From positions 1 through 45,782 of the forward strand of contig CAJTJV010000023.1 in assembly GCA_910576775.1 (NCBI GenBank): a stretch of DNA of 45,782 nt, given 5' to 3'. The notes under the pieces were generated by a model that worked only from the letters and a program-made list of their open reading frames with translations, did not search any database and was not told where the DNA came from. The position numbers and the translations under genes are program-made. This DNA is from an uncultured Muribaculaceae bacterium (GTDB lineage: Bacteria > Bacteroidota > Bacteroidia > Bacteroidales > Muribaculaceae). How positions within the stretch are numbered: position 1 is the stretch's first letter; each line of letters begins with the position of its first letter. Positions 17,745 to 26,718 of this stretch are shown in pieces.

Positions 17745-19193
17745 TCAGAATCTAACGTAGATAAATTGACTTGAATCCAATACTCCCATTGTCAAAATTA
17801 TGAATAAAAGTATTATGAAACTTGCCGAACGCACAATTTTATTTTTATTTCTCAGTAAATTTTTTGACGGATAGTACTCCTGAATTATTTCAGCGGCAAA
17901 AAGAAAGATTAATGCGAATGAAATTAAAACCAAGTCCGAGTTCGAGAGGGGCAAAGAAGCTCCCGGAGCAAAAGATATGATGCGTTTCATTACTTGTAAA
18001 GCATCTTTAAGAGTTGGCATCCGGAATAGAATCCACGCGAAATTTACAATCAGAAACGTTACGATAAATCTGATAAAAGCAATGGTTTTTCCGGATGATT
18101 TTGCGCCGAAACCAAAAAATCTTTCGATACATTGTGCCAATCCATGGAGTGCTCCCCAGACGATGAACGTCATATTGGCTCCATGCCATAAACCGCTGAC
18201 AATAAATGTCGCCATAATATTGGTATAAGTACGGGATTTACCTTTACGGTTGCCTCCCAACGGGATATATATATAGTCTTTGAGCCAGCGGGTAAGGGAA
18301 ATATGCCATTTCTTCCAGAATTCTGTTACACTTTGGCTTAAATAAGGACGTTTGAAATTGTTGATAAGATTGTATCCGAAAAGGCGACCGACACCGATAG
18401 CTATTAAAGAATAGCCTGCGAAATCTCCATATATCTGTAATGAATAAAAAATGGATGCAATGAAACAGGTTATTCCCGAGAAATTCATATAGTCGGCATA
18501 CACCGGATTCACGAATGTAGCCAGCCTGTCTGCCACAACGGCTTTTAAAAAATACCCCCAGAGCATCAGGCGTGCGCCTTCGGTAATGTTTATAAATGAT
18601 ATGGACGGACGCTGTTTGATTTGAGGCAGCAATTCATCAGCCTTGCTGATTGGGCCTGATGCTATCTGAGGGAAAAAACCGACAAACAGCATATAATATA
18701 GAAAGTTGTGTTCGGCATTGAATTTTTGGCGGTACACATCCCAAAGATATCCGATTGACTGAAAGGTGAAAAATGAAATACCCAATGGAATGAACAGATT
18801 GTTCAAAAAAGTATTATCGGGCGGATTGATGATATCAGAGCTCCTGAAAATTGAACCCAAAATATCCATAATGAAGGATGAATATTTGAATATAACCAAT
18901 GGAGCAATGGCAATCAGGGAAAAAGCTGAAATAATTAATGCTTTTTTATGTTCGATCTTATTACGGTAACGTTCAATAAGTAAGGCGAAAAGATATGTTA
19001 TGACAGTTATTAGAAACAGTGCCAGAGCGCCAAGAGGTTGATAGGAAATAAAAAATCCGTAGGAGAGAGATGTCAATAATATGGCAGAAATAACATTTGA
19101 GTATCGGTTGTTCCTGCATAAAAATATTACCGCAGTGTATATGAAAAGCACCAGTGGTAAGATAATCAGGAAATTAAAAGAGTTTAATATCAT
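17745..19193 (-). CDS. MBOAT-family O-acyltransferase (AlgI/DltB type)
   Basis: 482 residues with about ten to twelve hydrophobic helices. The family region FWKKWHISLTRWLKDYIYIP and the catalytic-His region SGLWHGANMTFIVWG are intact. It handles acyl (usually acetyl) transfer across the inner membrane to a secreted or periplasmic polysaccharide. The SGNH-type gene follows after one base and is its likely partner. Length matches AlgI-like members. No polysaccharide-synthesis genes are in this window. Confidence 0.93.
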   Translation of the reverse strand: MILNSFNFLIILPLVLFIYTAVIFLCRNNRYSNVISAILLTSLSYGFFISYQPLGALALFLITVITYLFALLIERYRNKIEHKKALIISAFSLIAIAPLVIFKYSSFIMDILGSIFRSSDIINPPDNTFLNNLFIPLGISFFTFQSIGYLWDVYRQKFNAEHNFLYYMLFVGFFPQIASGPISKADELLPQIKQRPSISFINITEGARLMLWGYFLKAVVADRLATFVNPVYADYMNFSGITCFIASIFYSLQIYGDFAGYSLIAIGVGRLFGYNLINNFKRPYLSQSVTEFWKKWHISLTRWLKDYIYIPLGGNRKGKSRTYTNIMATFIVSGLWHGANMTFIVWGALHGLAQCIERFFGFGAKSSGKTIAFIRFIVTFLIVNFAWILFRMPTLKDALQVMKRIISFAPGASLPLSNSDLVLISFALIFLFAAEIIQEYYPSKNLLRNKNKIVRSASFIILLFIILTMGVLDSSQFIYVRF

Positions 19194-19268
19194 TTAATCG
19201 GTATTGTTTTAAAACTCGTATTTTGAATACACATGTCAGGTATAAGCCGTAGAAAATGAAAAAATGAC

Positions 19269-20810
19269 TTAGGGTGTACCCCATCCGGTACGGTCGAGGG
19301 AGCGGTAACCGACGGCCTCGCCTATGTGGGCGGCTTCGATTTCCAGGCTGCCGGCTAGGTCGGCGATGGTGCGTGCTACTTTAAGGATGCGGTCGTATGC
19401 GCGAGCCGACATGTCGTAGCGCTTCATGGCTTTTTTGAGAATATCAGCTGTCTGTGGCGACAGTTGGCAGTGTTGCTGCATCAGACGCGCGTTCATCTGC
19501 GCGTTGCAGTGGATTTCGGGCTCGGACGCAAAGCGTTCCGACTGTATGCGGCGTGCCGATGCCACGCGGGCGCGGATGGATGCGCTGCTCTCCCCTTTTG
19601 CTTTTGAGTTCAGTTCATCGAATTCCACAGGCATGATCTCCACCTGAATGTCTATTCGGTCGAGAAGCGGACCCGAAATACGGCTGAGATATTTCGATAC
19701 TGCTCCCGGTGGGCAGGTACAACGTTTCGTAGGATGATTGTAATATCCACATGGGCAGGGATTCATTGATGCCACGAGCATGAATGCGGCAGGATAATCG
19801 ACCTGATACCGTGCACGGCTCACACTTATGTGTCTGTCCTCGAGCGGTTGGCGTAGAACCTCTAATACTGTTCTCGGAAATTCGGGAAATTCGTCGAGGA
19901 ATAAAATACCATTATGCGCCAGAGATATCTCTCCCGGCAGCGGGTTGTTGCCGCCACCTACCATTGCGACCGGTGATATGGTATGATGTGGTGATCGGAA
20001 CGGTCTTACTGTCATCAGCCGGGAACCTCGTTTGAGCTTACCGGCTACGGAATGTATTTTTGTAGTTTCAAGAGCTTCTCCGAGAGTGAGCGGCGGAAGA
20101 ATCGACGGCAGACGTTTGGCCATCATCGACTTGCCGGCGCCGGGAGAACCTATCAGAAGGATATTGTGGCCTCCGGCACATGCTACCTCGAAAGCACGTT
20201 TCACATTTTCCTGGCCTTTTACCTCGTCGAAATCATAGTCGAAACTTTCGTTTGCAGCTGTAAATTCGGCACGGGTATTTACTGAGGTTGGTTCGAGAGC
20301 CTCATTGCCGGTGAGGAAATCTACAACCTGTTTCAGGTTTGACACTCCGTAGACTTCAAGTCTGTTCACTACAGCCGCTTCCGTAGCGTTCGCTTCCGGT
20401 AGTATCAGTCCCTTGAAACCTGCTGTGCGGGCGCATATCGCCATGGGCAGTGCACCTTTGACAGGCATTATGCTGCCGTCGAGCGACAGTTCGCCTATTA
20501 TCATGTATTGTTCCAATATGTCGGTCTTTATGATTTCCGAACCGACAAGAAGCGATACGGCGATAGGCAGGTCGTAGGCTGCGCCTTCTTTGCGGACGTC
20601 GGCCGGCGCCATATTTATGACGGCAGCCAGATGGGATATGCCGAAACCGGACTGGGAAATTGCCGTACGTACGCGGTAGCCGCTTTCTTTCACTGCGGTG
20701 TCGGGGAGGCCGACGATGGTGTATTGCAGGCCTTTTTTCACCACAGTCTCGATGGTGATGACAATAGCGTCGATGCCTTGTACGGCGGCGGCGTAGGTTT
20801 TGACGAGCAT
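19269..20810 (-). CDS. YifB/ComM-family Mg-chelatase-like AAA+ ATPase
   Basis: 513 residues: an N-terminal ChlI-like domain (residues about 1-170), the Walker A LIGSPGAGKSMMAKRLP near residue 220, the Mg-chelatase motif PFRSPHHTISPVAMVGGG, Walker B GILFLDEFPEF and a C-terminal lid domain. ComM, the characterised member, is a hexameric helicase that aids branch migration during natural transformation. The role in Bacteroidales is untested. It begins two bases after the DUF4369 lipoprotein stops, so it is probably co-transcribed with it. Confidence 0.93.
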   Translation of the reverse strand: MLVKTYAAAVQGIDAIVITIETVVKKGLQYTIVGLPDTAVKESGYRVRTAISQSGFGISHLAAVINMAPADVRKEGAAYDLPIAVSLLVGSEIIKTDILEQYMIIGELSLDGSIMPVKGALPMAICARTAGFKGLILPEANATEAAVVNRLEVYGVSNLKQVVDFLTGNEALEPTSVNTRAEFTAANESFDYDFDEVKGQENVKRAFEVACAGGHNILLIGSPGAGKSMMAKRLPSILPPLTLGEALETTKIHSVAGKLKRGSRLMTVRPFRSPHHTISPVAMVGGGNNPLPGEISLAHNGILFLDEFPEFPRTVLEVLRQPLEDRHISVSRARYQVDYPAAFMLVASMNPCPCGYYNHPTKRCTCPPGAVSKYLSRISGPLLDRIDIQVEIMPVEFDELNSKAKGESSASIRARVASARRIQSERFASEPEIHCNAQMNARLMQQHCQLSPQTADILKKAMKRYDMSARAYDRILKVARTIADLAGSLEIEAAHIGEAVGYRSLDRTGWGTP

Positions 20811-20812
20811 TT

Positions 20813-21814
20813 TCAGTCTGTTTTAGATAGTGAGTCGAGTTTGTTTAAGGCGGCTCCGCTGTCTGTTCCGCGATAAAGCTGGTTACCTTCATTGTCTGTG
20901 ACTATGAAGAAAGGTAGCCGCGGTATACCGAGTTTCTCGATTCCGGGTGCCGCGATGCCACCGGGGAGTCGTCCGAGGATGCGCGTGCAGGTGTCGGCGC
21001 CTTCATAACTTACCCGGATAGGATCTGTACGAAGATCGACGATAAATGCTTTACGGTTCTTTTTCGCATGACGTTCGAGCAGGTTCGCGAGCGCCTTATA
21101 ATCGTCATCTTCTTCAAGAGTAAAAGCCAGAAGATTCGCTTTGTTGTCGGACGGACGGAACGTTCGGGCCGTGTCGGCATTTAGGAAACGGAAGGATTCT
21201 ATAGGTGCTGTTGTATGCTCGTTGACGAGTCGTTCGAGCATTATGGTATAATTCTCTGTAAGGCTCGACGGTCTTGCTTTGGCGTCGATCAGCGACAATA
21301 GAGAATCTGCGGCGAAAGCGTCTTCGGAAGAGTTATAATTTGTAATAAGAAGTAAAGTCGACAGAATATCGTCGGGATGTATGGCAATGTATCGTGCAAT
21401 TACAGCATTTGCGGAATCTCTGCCGGCGCTCATTTTTTCACTGTTATTGCGGAGAAAATCGGCCCATCGTCCGGATAGTTCATTGCCCTGTATTTCTAAG
21501 TTGTAAGGCTTGGAACGGTCTATTTTCAGATCGAATGTCTCGCCGTTGACGGCATAGAGACGGGCGAGCGGGCGGTTGTCGTAATCGTTTATCTCTACGA
21601 TGGTTGGTTGTGGTGCCGACGCAAAAAATTCGAAATTGCCTTCTCGGGCGGCGGTGACAATGGTGCGTAGAGCGCCGTTTTCAAGATAATTGATACGCAG
21701 GTTCATCGTAGCTTTGCCGTCGATTGTGCCGTTGACGCGGAACTGGTCGTTGTTCGAACAAGATGTGCAAAGTGCAAGGAGTGCGCAGAGAGAGAGGAAA
21801 AATAGCTGTCGCAT
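20813..21814 (-). CDS. DUF4369 lipoprotein with thioredoxin-like C-terminus
   Basis: 333 residues from MRQLFFLSL, which begins one base after the upstream OmpLA gene; the longer in-frame reading back to 21979 lacks a signal peptide. The signal ends in LCTSC (Cys near residue 19). An N-terminal DUF4369-like beta domain follows (FRVNGTIDGKATMNLRI), then a helical region. The C-terminal thioredoxin-like part (LGIPRLPFFIVTDNEGNQLYRG) has no CxxC, so redox activity is unlikely. It is probably an outer-membrane-anchored periplasmic protein; function unknown. Confidence 0.82.
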   Translation of the reverse strand: MRQLFFLSLCALLALCTSCSNNDQFRVNGTIDGKATMNLRINYLENGALRTIVTAAREGNFEFFASAPQPTIVEINDYDNRPLARLYAVNGETFDLKIDRSKPYNLEIQGNELSGRWADFLRNNSEKMSAGRDSANAVIARYIAIHPDDILSTLLLITNYNSSEDAFAADSLLSLIDAKARPSSLTENYTIMLERLVNEHTTAPIESFRFLNADTARTFRPSDNKANLLAFTLEEDDDYKALANLLERHAKKNRKAFIVDLRTDPIRVSYEGADTCTRILGRLPGGIAAPGIEKLGIPRLPFFIVTDNEGNQLYRGTDSGAALNKLDSLSKTD

Positions 21815-21815
21815 A

Positions 21816-22658
21816 TCAGTAATCGCTGAAGAGTTTCGGCTTAATAAGCAGGCCGACACGTATCTGGGAGTGGAATTTGTTATATTCGAGAAGCCCCTCG
21901 CCGTATCCGTTATAGAATTGGAGATATAGGTACTGGTTCTCTTTCCTGAAGATGCGGAAACCAAGGTCGACGATGACATTGGAATTCATATTCCAGCCTT
22001 TGTGCTTCACGATTGTAATATTGCCCACAAAGCGTTTGTTGTTGCTGAGCACCTGTGCGCCGAACTGGAAGAAGCCGCAGTAGTCGACTATATCCTTGTT
22101 GTTCATACCGTCGACTATCGGATACCAGATTTTGCCATGCACCATAAGGTTGCGGGTAACCATTATGTTTGCGGCGAGGGCGACACGATTCCAGGAGCGC
22201 GACCATATGCTGTCGCGGCCGTTCGACTCGTGCTCTACCATGAATGTCATCTTACCTATATAACGGTTCTTGACAAAGAGCGGTTTGGTGATGCCGATAC
22301 CGGGATTGAAATTCAGGTCGGTCATGGGCATGGAATTTTCCAGAATATTCCAGAAGCATTTCTGAGTATAGAACAGATAGAGATAAGTTCCCCAGGGGAG
22401 TGTGGAACGCGTGAGTCGTTGGGCGATTGATATCTGGAATTTTACGTTGGTATTCTGTTTTGTTGCCTTTGGCCCGACCGACGGACCGAAAATAAAATAG
22501 TTGTCTTTATAGATTCCGAAATAAGGCTGGTTTGAGAAATCGCGTGTGACACTGTCCTCGGAGATTGGCTCGCCTCCGGTGAGAAGTATCTGGCTATGTG
22601 TGCCGAAAACAACTATATTAAGAATGATAAATAAAAAGATAAAACGTATTTTTGTCAT
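21816..22658 (-). CDS. pldA: Outer-membrane phospholipase A (OmpLA/PldA family)
   Basis: 280 residues with a signal peptide (ending near HSQ) and an amphipathic beta-barrel. The catalytic signature is intact: EHESNGRD and SRSWNR place His143, Ser145 and Asn157 at almost the same positions as the His142/Ser144/Asn156 triad of E. coli OmpLA. It hydrolyses phospholipids in the outer leaflet when the outer membrane is disturbed. It starts an apparent three-gene unit with the DUF4369 lipoprotein (one-base gap) and YifB. A Bacteroidota -7 element precedes it. Confidence 0.9.
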   Translation of the reverse strand: MTKIRFIFLFIILNIVVFGTHSQILLTGGEPISEDSVTRDFSNQPYFGIYKDNYFIFGPSVGPKATKQNTNVKFQISIAQRLTRSTLPWGTYLYLFYTQKCFWNILENSMPMTDLNFNPGIGITKPLFVKNRYIGKMTFMVEHESNGRDSIWSRSWNRVALAANIMVTRNLMVHGKIWYPIVDGMNNKDIVDYCGFFQFGAQVLSNNKRFVGNITIVKHKGWNMNSNVIVDLGFRIFRKENQYLYLQFYNGYGEGLLEYNKFHSQIRVGLLIKPKLFSDY

Positions 22659-22679
22659 ATACTTATGCCTAATCGCTTA

Positions 22680-22687
22680 CAAAATTA
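22680..22687 (-). promoter_or_regulatory. -7 promoter element for the pldA unit
   Basis: The minus strand reads TAATTTTG, an exact TAnnTTTG match 21 bases upstream of the pldA ATG. No clear -33 element. Confidence 0.5.
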
Positions 22688-22782
22688 GACAAAATATGGT
22701 TAACATCCATTCCTACATATGACTAATTGCTGCAAATGGTGGAATCCGGTGTCGCTTTTTTCGGTAAATAATGAAAAAATAC

Positions 22783-22790
22783 TATTTTTG
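22783..22790 (+). promoter_or_regulatory. -7 promoter element deciding the start of the Crp-like gene
   Basis: TATTTTTG matches TAnnTTTG. It lies after the first in-frame ATG (22771), so that ATG would not be transcribed; the ATG at 22819 is the likely start. Confidence 0.55.
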
Positions 22791-22818
22791 TAGAAATTTC
22801 CGACAATCGGTACCGGTG

Positions 22819-23385
22819 ATGAAAAGGGTTCTTGAAAACATAAGGGCGTGCTATCCGCGTATTTCGGAAGAGTCTCTCATCCGGCTTGAAAAATGCGTGG
22901 AACGGCGTCTTTTTCCTCCGCGTCATGTTATGGTACGTGAAGGCGCTTTCGCCGGTTTCGCCTATTTTATAGAGAAAGGAATCACCCGTTCCTATTGGAT
23001 GGTGGATGGTGAGGAAGTGACTACATCGTTTGCAGCCGAAGGATCTATTGTCTTCAGCATGGACGAACTTTATTACGGAAAGAAAAGCGAAGAGTACGTA
23101 GAGACGATAGAAGCGGTTGAAGCATACGCTATTCCCGTTCCTGTGCTCCGCAGGCTTTTCGAAACAGATCTTGGGCTGGCCAACTGGGGCCGCATCATCC
23201 ATCAGGATGAGTACCGGCGTCTGCATCGGTCGCATAAAGAAAGGCTTTCCTGCAATGCAGTAGAACGTTACGAATGTTTCCGCAGACAGTTCCCGGAGGT
23301 TTGTCTCCGTGTACGTCTTGGGGATATCGCTTCCTATCTCGGTATAACGTCCTCTACTCTCAGCCGGCTAAGAGCTCGGAAATAG
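22819..23385 (+). CDS. Crp/Fnr-family transcriptional regulator
   Basis: 188 residues from MKRVLENIRA. The N-terminal cyclic-nucleotide-binding-like beta-roll contains FAYFIEKGITRSYW, then a long helix. A short C-terminal HTH follows (VRLGDIASYLGITSSTLSRL). No Fe-S cluster cysteines are arranged as in Fnr, and the usual cAMP-binding Arg/Ser pair is not evident, so the signal is unknown. The plus-strand acyltransferase gene follows after 84 bases with its own promoter and may be a target. This single-copy short type is common in Bacteroidota. Confidence 0.88.
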   Translation: MKRVLENIRACYPRISEESLIRLEKCVERRLFPPRHVMVREGAFAGFAYFIEKGITRSYWMVDGEEVTTSFAAEGSIVFSMDELYYGKKSEEYVETIEAVEAYAIPVPVLRRLFETDLGLANWGRIIHQDEYRRLHRSHKERLSCNAVERYECFRRQFPEVCLRVRLGDIASYLGITSSTLSRLRARK

Positions 23386-23408
23386 AAGATTTTTTGATGC
23401 AGGTCAAA

Positions 23409-23437
23409 TTGTATGTAGTTTCTGTTAATTAATTTTG
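23409..23437 (+). promoter_or_regulatory. Promoter for the acyltransferase gene
   Basis: TTG at 23409-23411 and -7 TAATTTTG at 23430-23437, 18 bases apart, 32 bases before the ATG. Confidence 0.55.
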
Positions 23438-23469
23438 CAGAAATTTTCAATCTGAAACCAAAAGAATCA

Positions 23470-24594
23470 ATGTCTGACAATATAGAAGCGGTGAAGCCGC
23501 GCTATGAGTTGCTCGACGGCCTGCGAGGCGTGGCCGCTGTCCTTGTTATATGGTATCATTTTTTCGAAGGGTTCGCAACCTCCGGATTAGACCAGATGAT
23601 GAATCATGGCTATCTCGCCGTAGATTTCTTCTTTGTCCTTTCGGGATTTGTTATAGGCTACGCCTATGACGGTCGTTGGAAGAAAGGAATGACAGCCCGC
23701 CATTTTATGCTCCGGCGTGTGATAAGATTGCACCCGATGGTAGTATTCGCTGTGCTTTTAGGAGCTATATCTTATTTGCTTCAAGGGAGTGTGAAATGGG
23801 ATGGTACGCCGGTGTCGCCGTCATTCGTTATAATGGCACTGGTTTTAGGGCTGTTTCTTATACCTGTTATGCCCGGTGCCGGAGCGGATGTGCGTGGCAA
23901 TGGTGAAATGTTTCCGCTCAACGGTCCGAGCTGGTCGCTGTTTTTTGAATATATCGGCAGTATATTGTATGCAATCGTATTGCACCGCCTTCCCAAGCGT
24001 GCGTTGCAAGCCGTGGTGGTGGTGTCCGCTATTGGGTTGGCTGCATGTGCGTTTGCCAATATGTCGGGTGTCTACAGCATCGGTGTGGGCTGGAGCATGG
24101 CCTCGGGAGGCTTCATCGGCGGCTTTTTCCGGCTGTCATTCTCGTTTTCTATAGGACTGCTGCTCTCCAGGGAGTTCAAGCCCCGCCGTATAAAAGGAGC
24201 CTTCTGGATATGTGCCGGCATAATAGCGTTTCTGCTTGCATGTCCTTATGTGGGAGGCTCAGAACCGTCTCCGTGGAACGCCGTCTATGACCTGGTATGT
24301 ACCCTTCTGCTTTTTCCCGTTGTAGTATATCTGGGGGCGAGCGGTAACACCACTGATATCTTTTCTTCCCGGGTATGTAATTTCCTTGGCGAACTGTCGT
24401 ATCCGGTGTATATCGTCCACTACCCCGTCATGTATATGTTCTATGCCTGGGTATGGGCTAATGGATATACATTTGCAGAGGTCTGGCCGGTATGTGCCAT
24501 CCTTTTTCCGTGTATCATAGTTTTTGCATGGCTCACGATGCGCTATTACGACAAACCCGTCCGTGCGTGGTTCTCCAAGCGCCTGCTGAAATAG
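23470..24594 (+). CDS. Acyltransferase 3 family membrane protein
   Basis: 374 residues with about ten membrane helices. The family opening is intact: YELLDGLRGVAAVLVIWYH (catalytic His near residue 28) and GYLAVDFFFVLSGFVIG. A family-typical FNGPSW-like motif appears as LNGPSWSLFFEY. Members O-acylate sugars, often on exported polysaccharides or antibiotics, at the inner membrane. No attached SGNH domain. It follows the Crp-like gene and may be controlled by it. Substrate unknown. Confidence 0.9.
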   Translation: MSDNIEAVKPRYELLDGLRGVAAVLVIWYHFFEGFATSGLDQMMNHGYLAVDFFFVLSGFVIGYAYDGRWKKGMTARHFMLRRVIRLHPMVVFAVLLGAISYLLQGSVKWDGTPVSPSFVIMALVLGLFLIPVMPGAGADVRGNGEMFPLNGPSWSLFFEYIGSILYAIVLHRLPKRALQAVVVVSAIGLAACAFANMSGVYSIGVGWSMASGGFIGGFFRLSFSFSIGLLLSREFKPRRIKGAFWICAGIIAFLLACPYVGGSEPSPWNAVYDLVCTLLLFPVVVYLGASGNTTDIFSSRVCNFLGELSYPVYIVHYPVMYMFYAWVWANGYTFAEVWPVCAILFPCIIVFAWLTMRYYDKPVRAWFSKRLLK

Positions 24595-24628
24595 CGTCGT
24601 ATATTTTTCGTACTAACAGATTTCATTT

Positions 24629-26038
24629 TTATCGAATAGCGATTTTTTCTCCGTTGATTATATATATGCCTTTTTCAAGGTGCGTCACAGCTTCCGTCAG
24701 GCTATTGAATTCACCGATTGGCGCGCCTTGGATATTGAAAATTTTTGTGGTATTTCGGATATGTGACTCTTTTGGCCGTGGAACATATGAATAATGACTT
24801 GCCGGAATATGATTGTTGAACCATTCGATATTACGTCTGAGAGCGTTTTTAATTCTGTCAGACCGGACTTGTACGGTCTGCTTCGGGTCTTCGCTCCATC
24901 TGATGCAATCATTCTTCCATGCCTCGTCAAGCGGCAGAATCATATCATCGATATAATCGTATATTTCTGAAAGCCTGTCCGGGTAAACCTCAGCCCAAGT
25001 GTTTTTGACTGCCCGGCAAAAACTGTCGTATTTGATTATTTCGCCAATCCAATGCGGTATGAAGCCGTAGTGGACTTTCATTCTGAATGTATAATCCGTT
25101 TTTTCACGGTTATAGCATACCAGATCCCATATAGGTCCGGCAATCCATCGGGCATTGTCGTTCAAATTTTTATGAAGATAAAAACTGCCGTGAAAACCAT
25201 CGGGATTGTCCATGATTTCCTGCAAAATGAAGAAACGCGCCATGCTTTCCGCATCAATGAATTCCTCCCAGCCGGCCGAGGTTTTGTCGGTGGAATAAAT
25301 TGCTGCATTAATAGCCCTGAATTCGTTGGTGAGCCATTGTTTCTGGTCTTCAGATAAATCTTCCGGCGAATGATAACGTAGAGTCAGATTCCATTTATTG
25401 TTTTCAGGAATTGTAATCTGACATTCATCACTATAGTTGTCAACCTCAACAAGCCAGCCGCCTTTTATCAGATCAGGATTTGTTTCTCCGTCCTTCTGTT
25501 CGTAGATATTAACTCGGTTTTCATCTATCCGGATAGTTTCGGTAAGGAAATACAGTCCGATATAATCGCCGTTTAATACAATTTCCACCGGCCGGAAACT
25601 TGGAGTCCATGCCATCCCCATAAGTTTGCCTAACTGTAATCCTGCAATGGTGTTTTCAGTCGGTTTCAGCAAAGCCCAGTGTTTGTTTCGGGGCATACCC
25701 AGAATTTCTGTCTTTTTTCCGAGTTTGATTTTATATGGTTTCTTGTTGCCTTTCCATGAAGAATGACCTCTGCCACGGATTTGCAAAGGCAACGGGTCTA
25801 TCTCTGTCCCGATAGGATCCATATCATCATTGCCAACAGGGTCGAGCCAATAAGTGGCATCGATATATTCGGTTTTTGAAACTATTGGCTTTTTATTTTC
25901 GGTGTCTATATATAAAACCGGAAGAGTACCGGAAATATGAGCTTCATATGGCATCGCCGGTTCATTTGCCTCTGTGCCTTCCGCACAGGATATCAATAAG
26001 GATGCGAAAATAAAAATAATGAATATTCGATGTAACAT
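24629..26038 (-). CDS. CotH-like lipoprotein with sorting-like C-terminal tail
   Basis: 469 residues. The lipoprotein signal ends in LLISC (Cys near residue 18). The CotH-family kinase-like domain opens with LQIRGRGHSSW and KKPYKIKL, then KHWALLKP, and continues with WLVEVDNY and DGFHGSFYL, IAGPIWDLVCY. CotH of Bacillus is an atypical spore-coat protein kinase; the secreted Bacteroidota versions are of unknown activity. The last 40 residues (IFNIQGAPIGEF, then KGIYIINGEKIAIR) resemble a type IX secretion C-terminal tail. The combination of a lipobox with such a tail is unusual. Confidence 0.85.
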   Translation of the reverse strand: MLHRIFIIFIFASLLISCAEGTEANEPAMPYEAHISGTLPVLYIDTENKKPIVSKTEYIDATYWLDPVGNDDMDPIGTEIDPLPLQIRGRGHSSWKGNKKPYKIKLGKKTEILGMPRNKHWALLKPTENTIAGLQLGKLMGMAWTPSFRPVEIVLNGDYIGLYFLTETIRIDENRVNIYEQKDGETNPDLIKGGWLVEVDNYSDECQITIPENNKWNLTLRYHSPEDLSEDQKQWLTNEFRAINAAIYSTDKTSAGWEEFIDAESMARFFILQEIMDNPDGFHGSFYLHKNLNDNARWIAGPIWDLVCYNREKTDYTFRMKVHYGFIPHWIGEIIKYDSFCRAVKNTWAEVYPDRLSEIYDYIDDMILPLDEAWKNDCIRWSEDPKQTVQVRSDRIKNALRRNIEWFNNHIPASHYSYVPRPKESHIRNTTKIFNIQGAPIGEFNSLTEAVTHLEKGIYIINGEKIAIR

Positions 26039-26108
26039 ATAATTGGATTGGCTACATGGTGATAATTCATATAATCATTTGCGATGTACTTTCATAAATA
26101 GGTATCCG

Positions 26109-26678
26109 TTATTCGTAAGTACCTGCATAATGATATACAAGCTGTCGGAACGGATCATACTTTTTATCACCGATCCAGAGTTCTTTTGGCGACAGATTGA
26201 ACATCATGCTATGGTAGTAATTATCGGCATCACCGCCAAAGTTTTGTGAGAAAACAATTCTGATAGTTTCATCATTCTCGCCGGAGAAAATCACATCCTC
26301 AGGACGCAATACGAAATTGTATATTTGGTTGTCCATTTGATAAAAATCATAACCGGCTTTAACTTCGACTGTTCCGATTTCCTGCAGTCGGGATGCAATA
26401 TTCTCATCGGCTATAGTCGATGCCAAGGGAACTAAATCCATGAAGATTGTCAACGAATTCTTTGAAACAAATTTGCATTCAATTTCTTCTGAGATTGTTT
26501 CACCATGGTAATAGGAAACATCCATCTCTCCATGATATGTACCCTTCATTTCAAAAAGAGCATTCTGAATTTGAGATGTTGAAAACTTTGGTTCTTCTTT
26601 ATTGCAGCCGGTGCTGAGAGTCAAACTAATAAACAGAACGATTGAATTTATTATTCTATGACCAAGTTTGATGTCCAT
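26109..26678 (-). CDS. DUF4840-like lipoprotein
   Basis: 189 residues. The signal ends in LSTGC (Cys near residue 25). The rest is beta-rich with an early GTYHGEMDVSYYHG and a C-terminal QLVYHYAGTYE, fitting the Bacteroidales DUF4840 family. Probably on the periplasmic or surface side of the outer membrane. It opens a small run of exported proteins of unknown role. Function not known. Confidence 0.75.
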   Translation of the reverse strand: MDIKLGHRIINSIVLFISLTLSTGCNKEEPKFSTSQIQNALFEMKGTYHGEMDVSYYHGETISEEIECKFVSKNSLTIFMDLVPLASTIADENIASRLQEIGTVEVKAGYDFYQMDNQIYNFVLRPEDVIFSGENDETIRIVFSQNFGGDADNYYHSMMFNLSPKELWIGDKKYDPFRQLVYHYAGTYE

Positions 26679-26718
26679 ATTGAGATATCTTTTTTGTCAT
26701 TCATTACAAATAGTGGTA

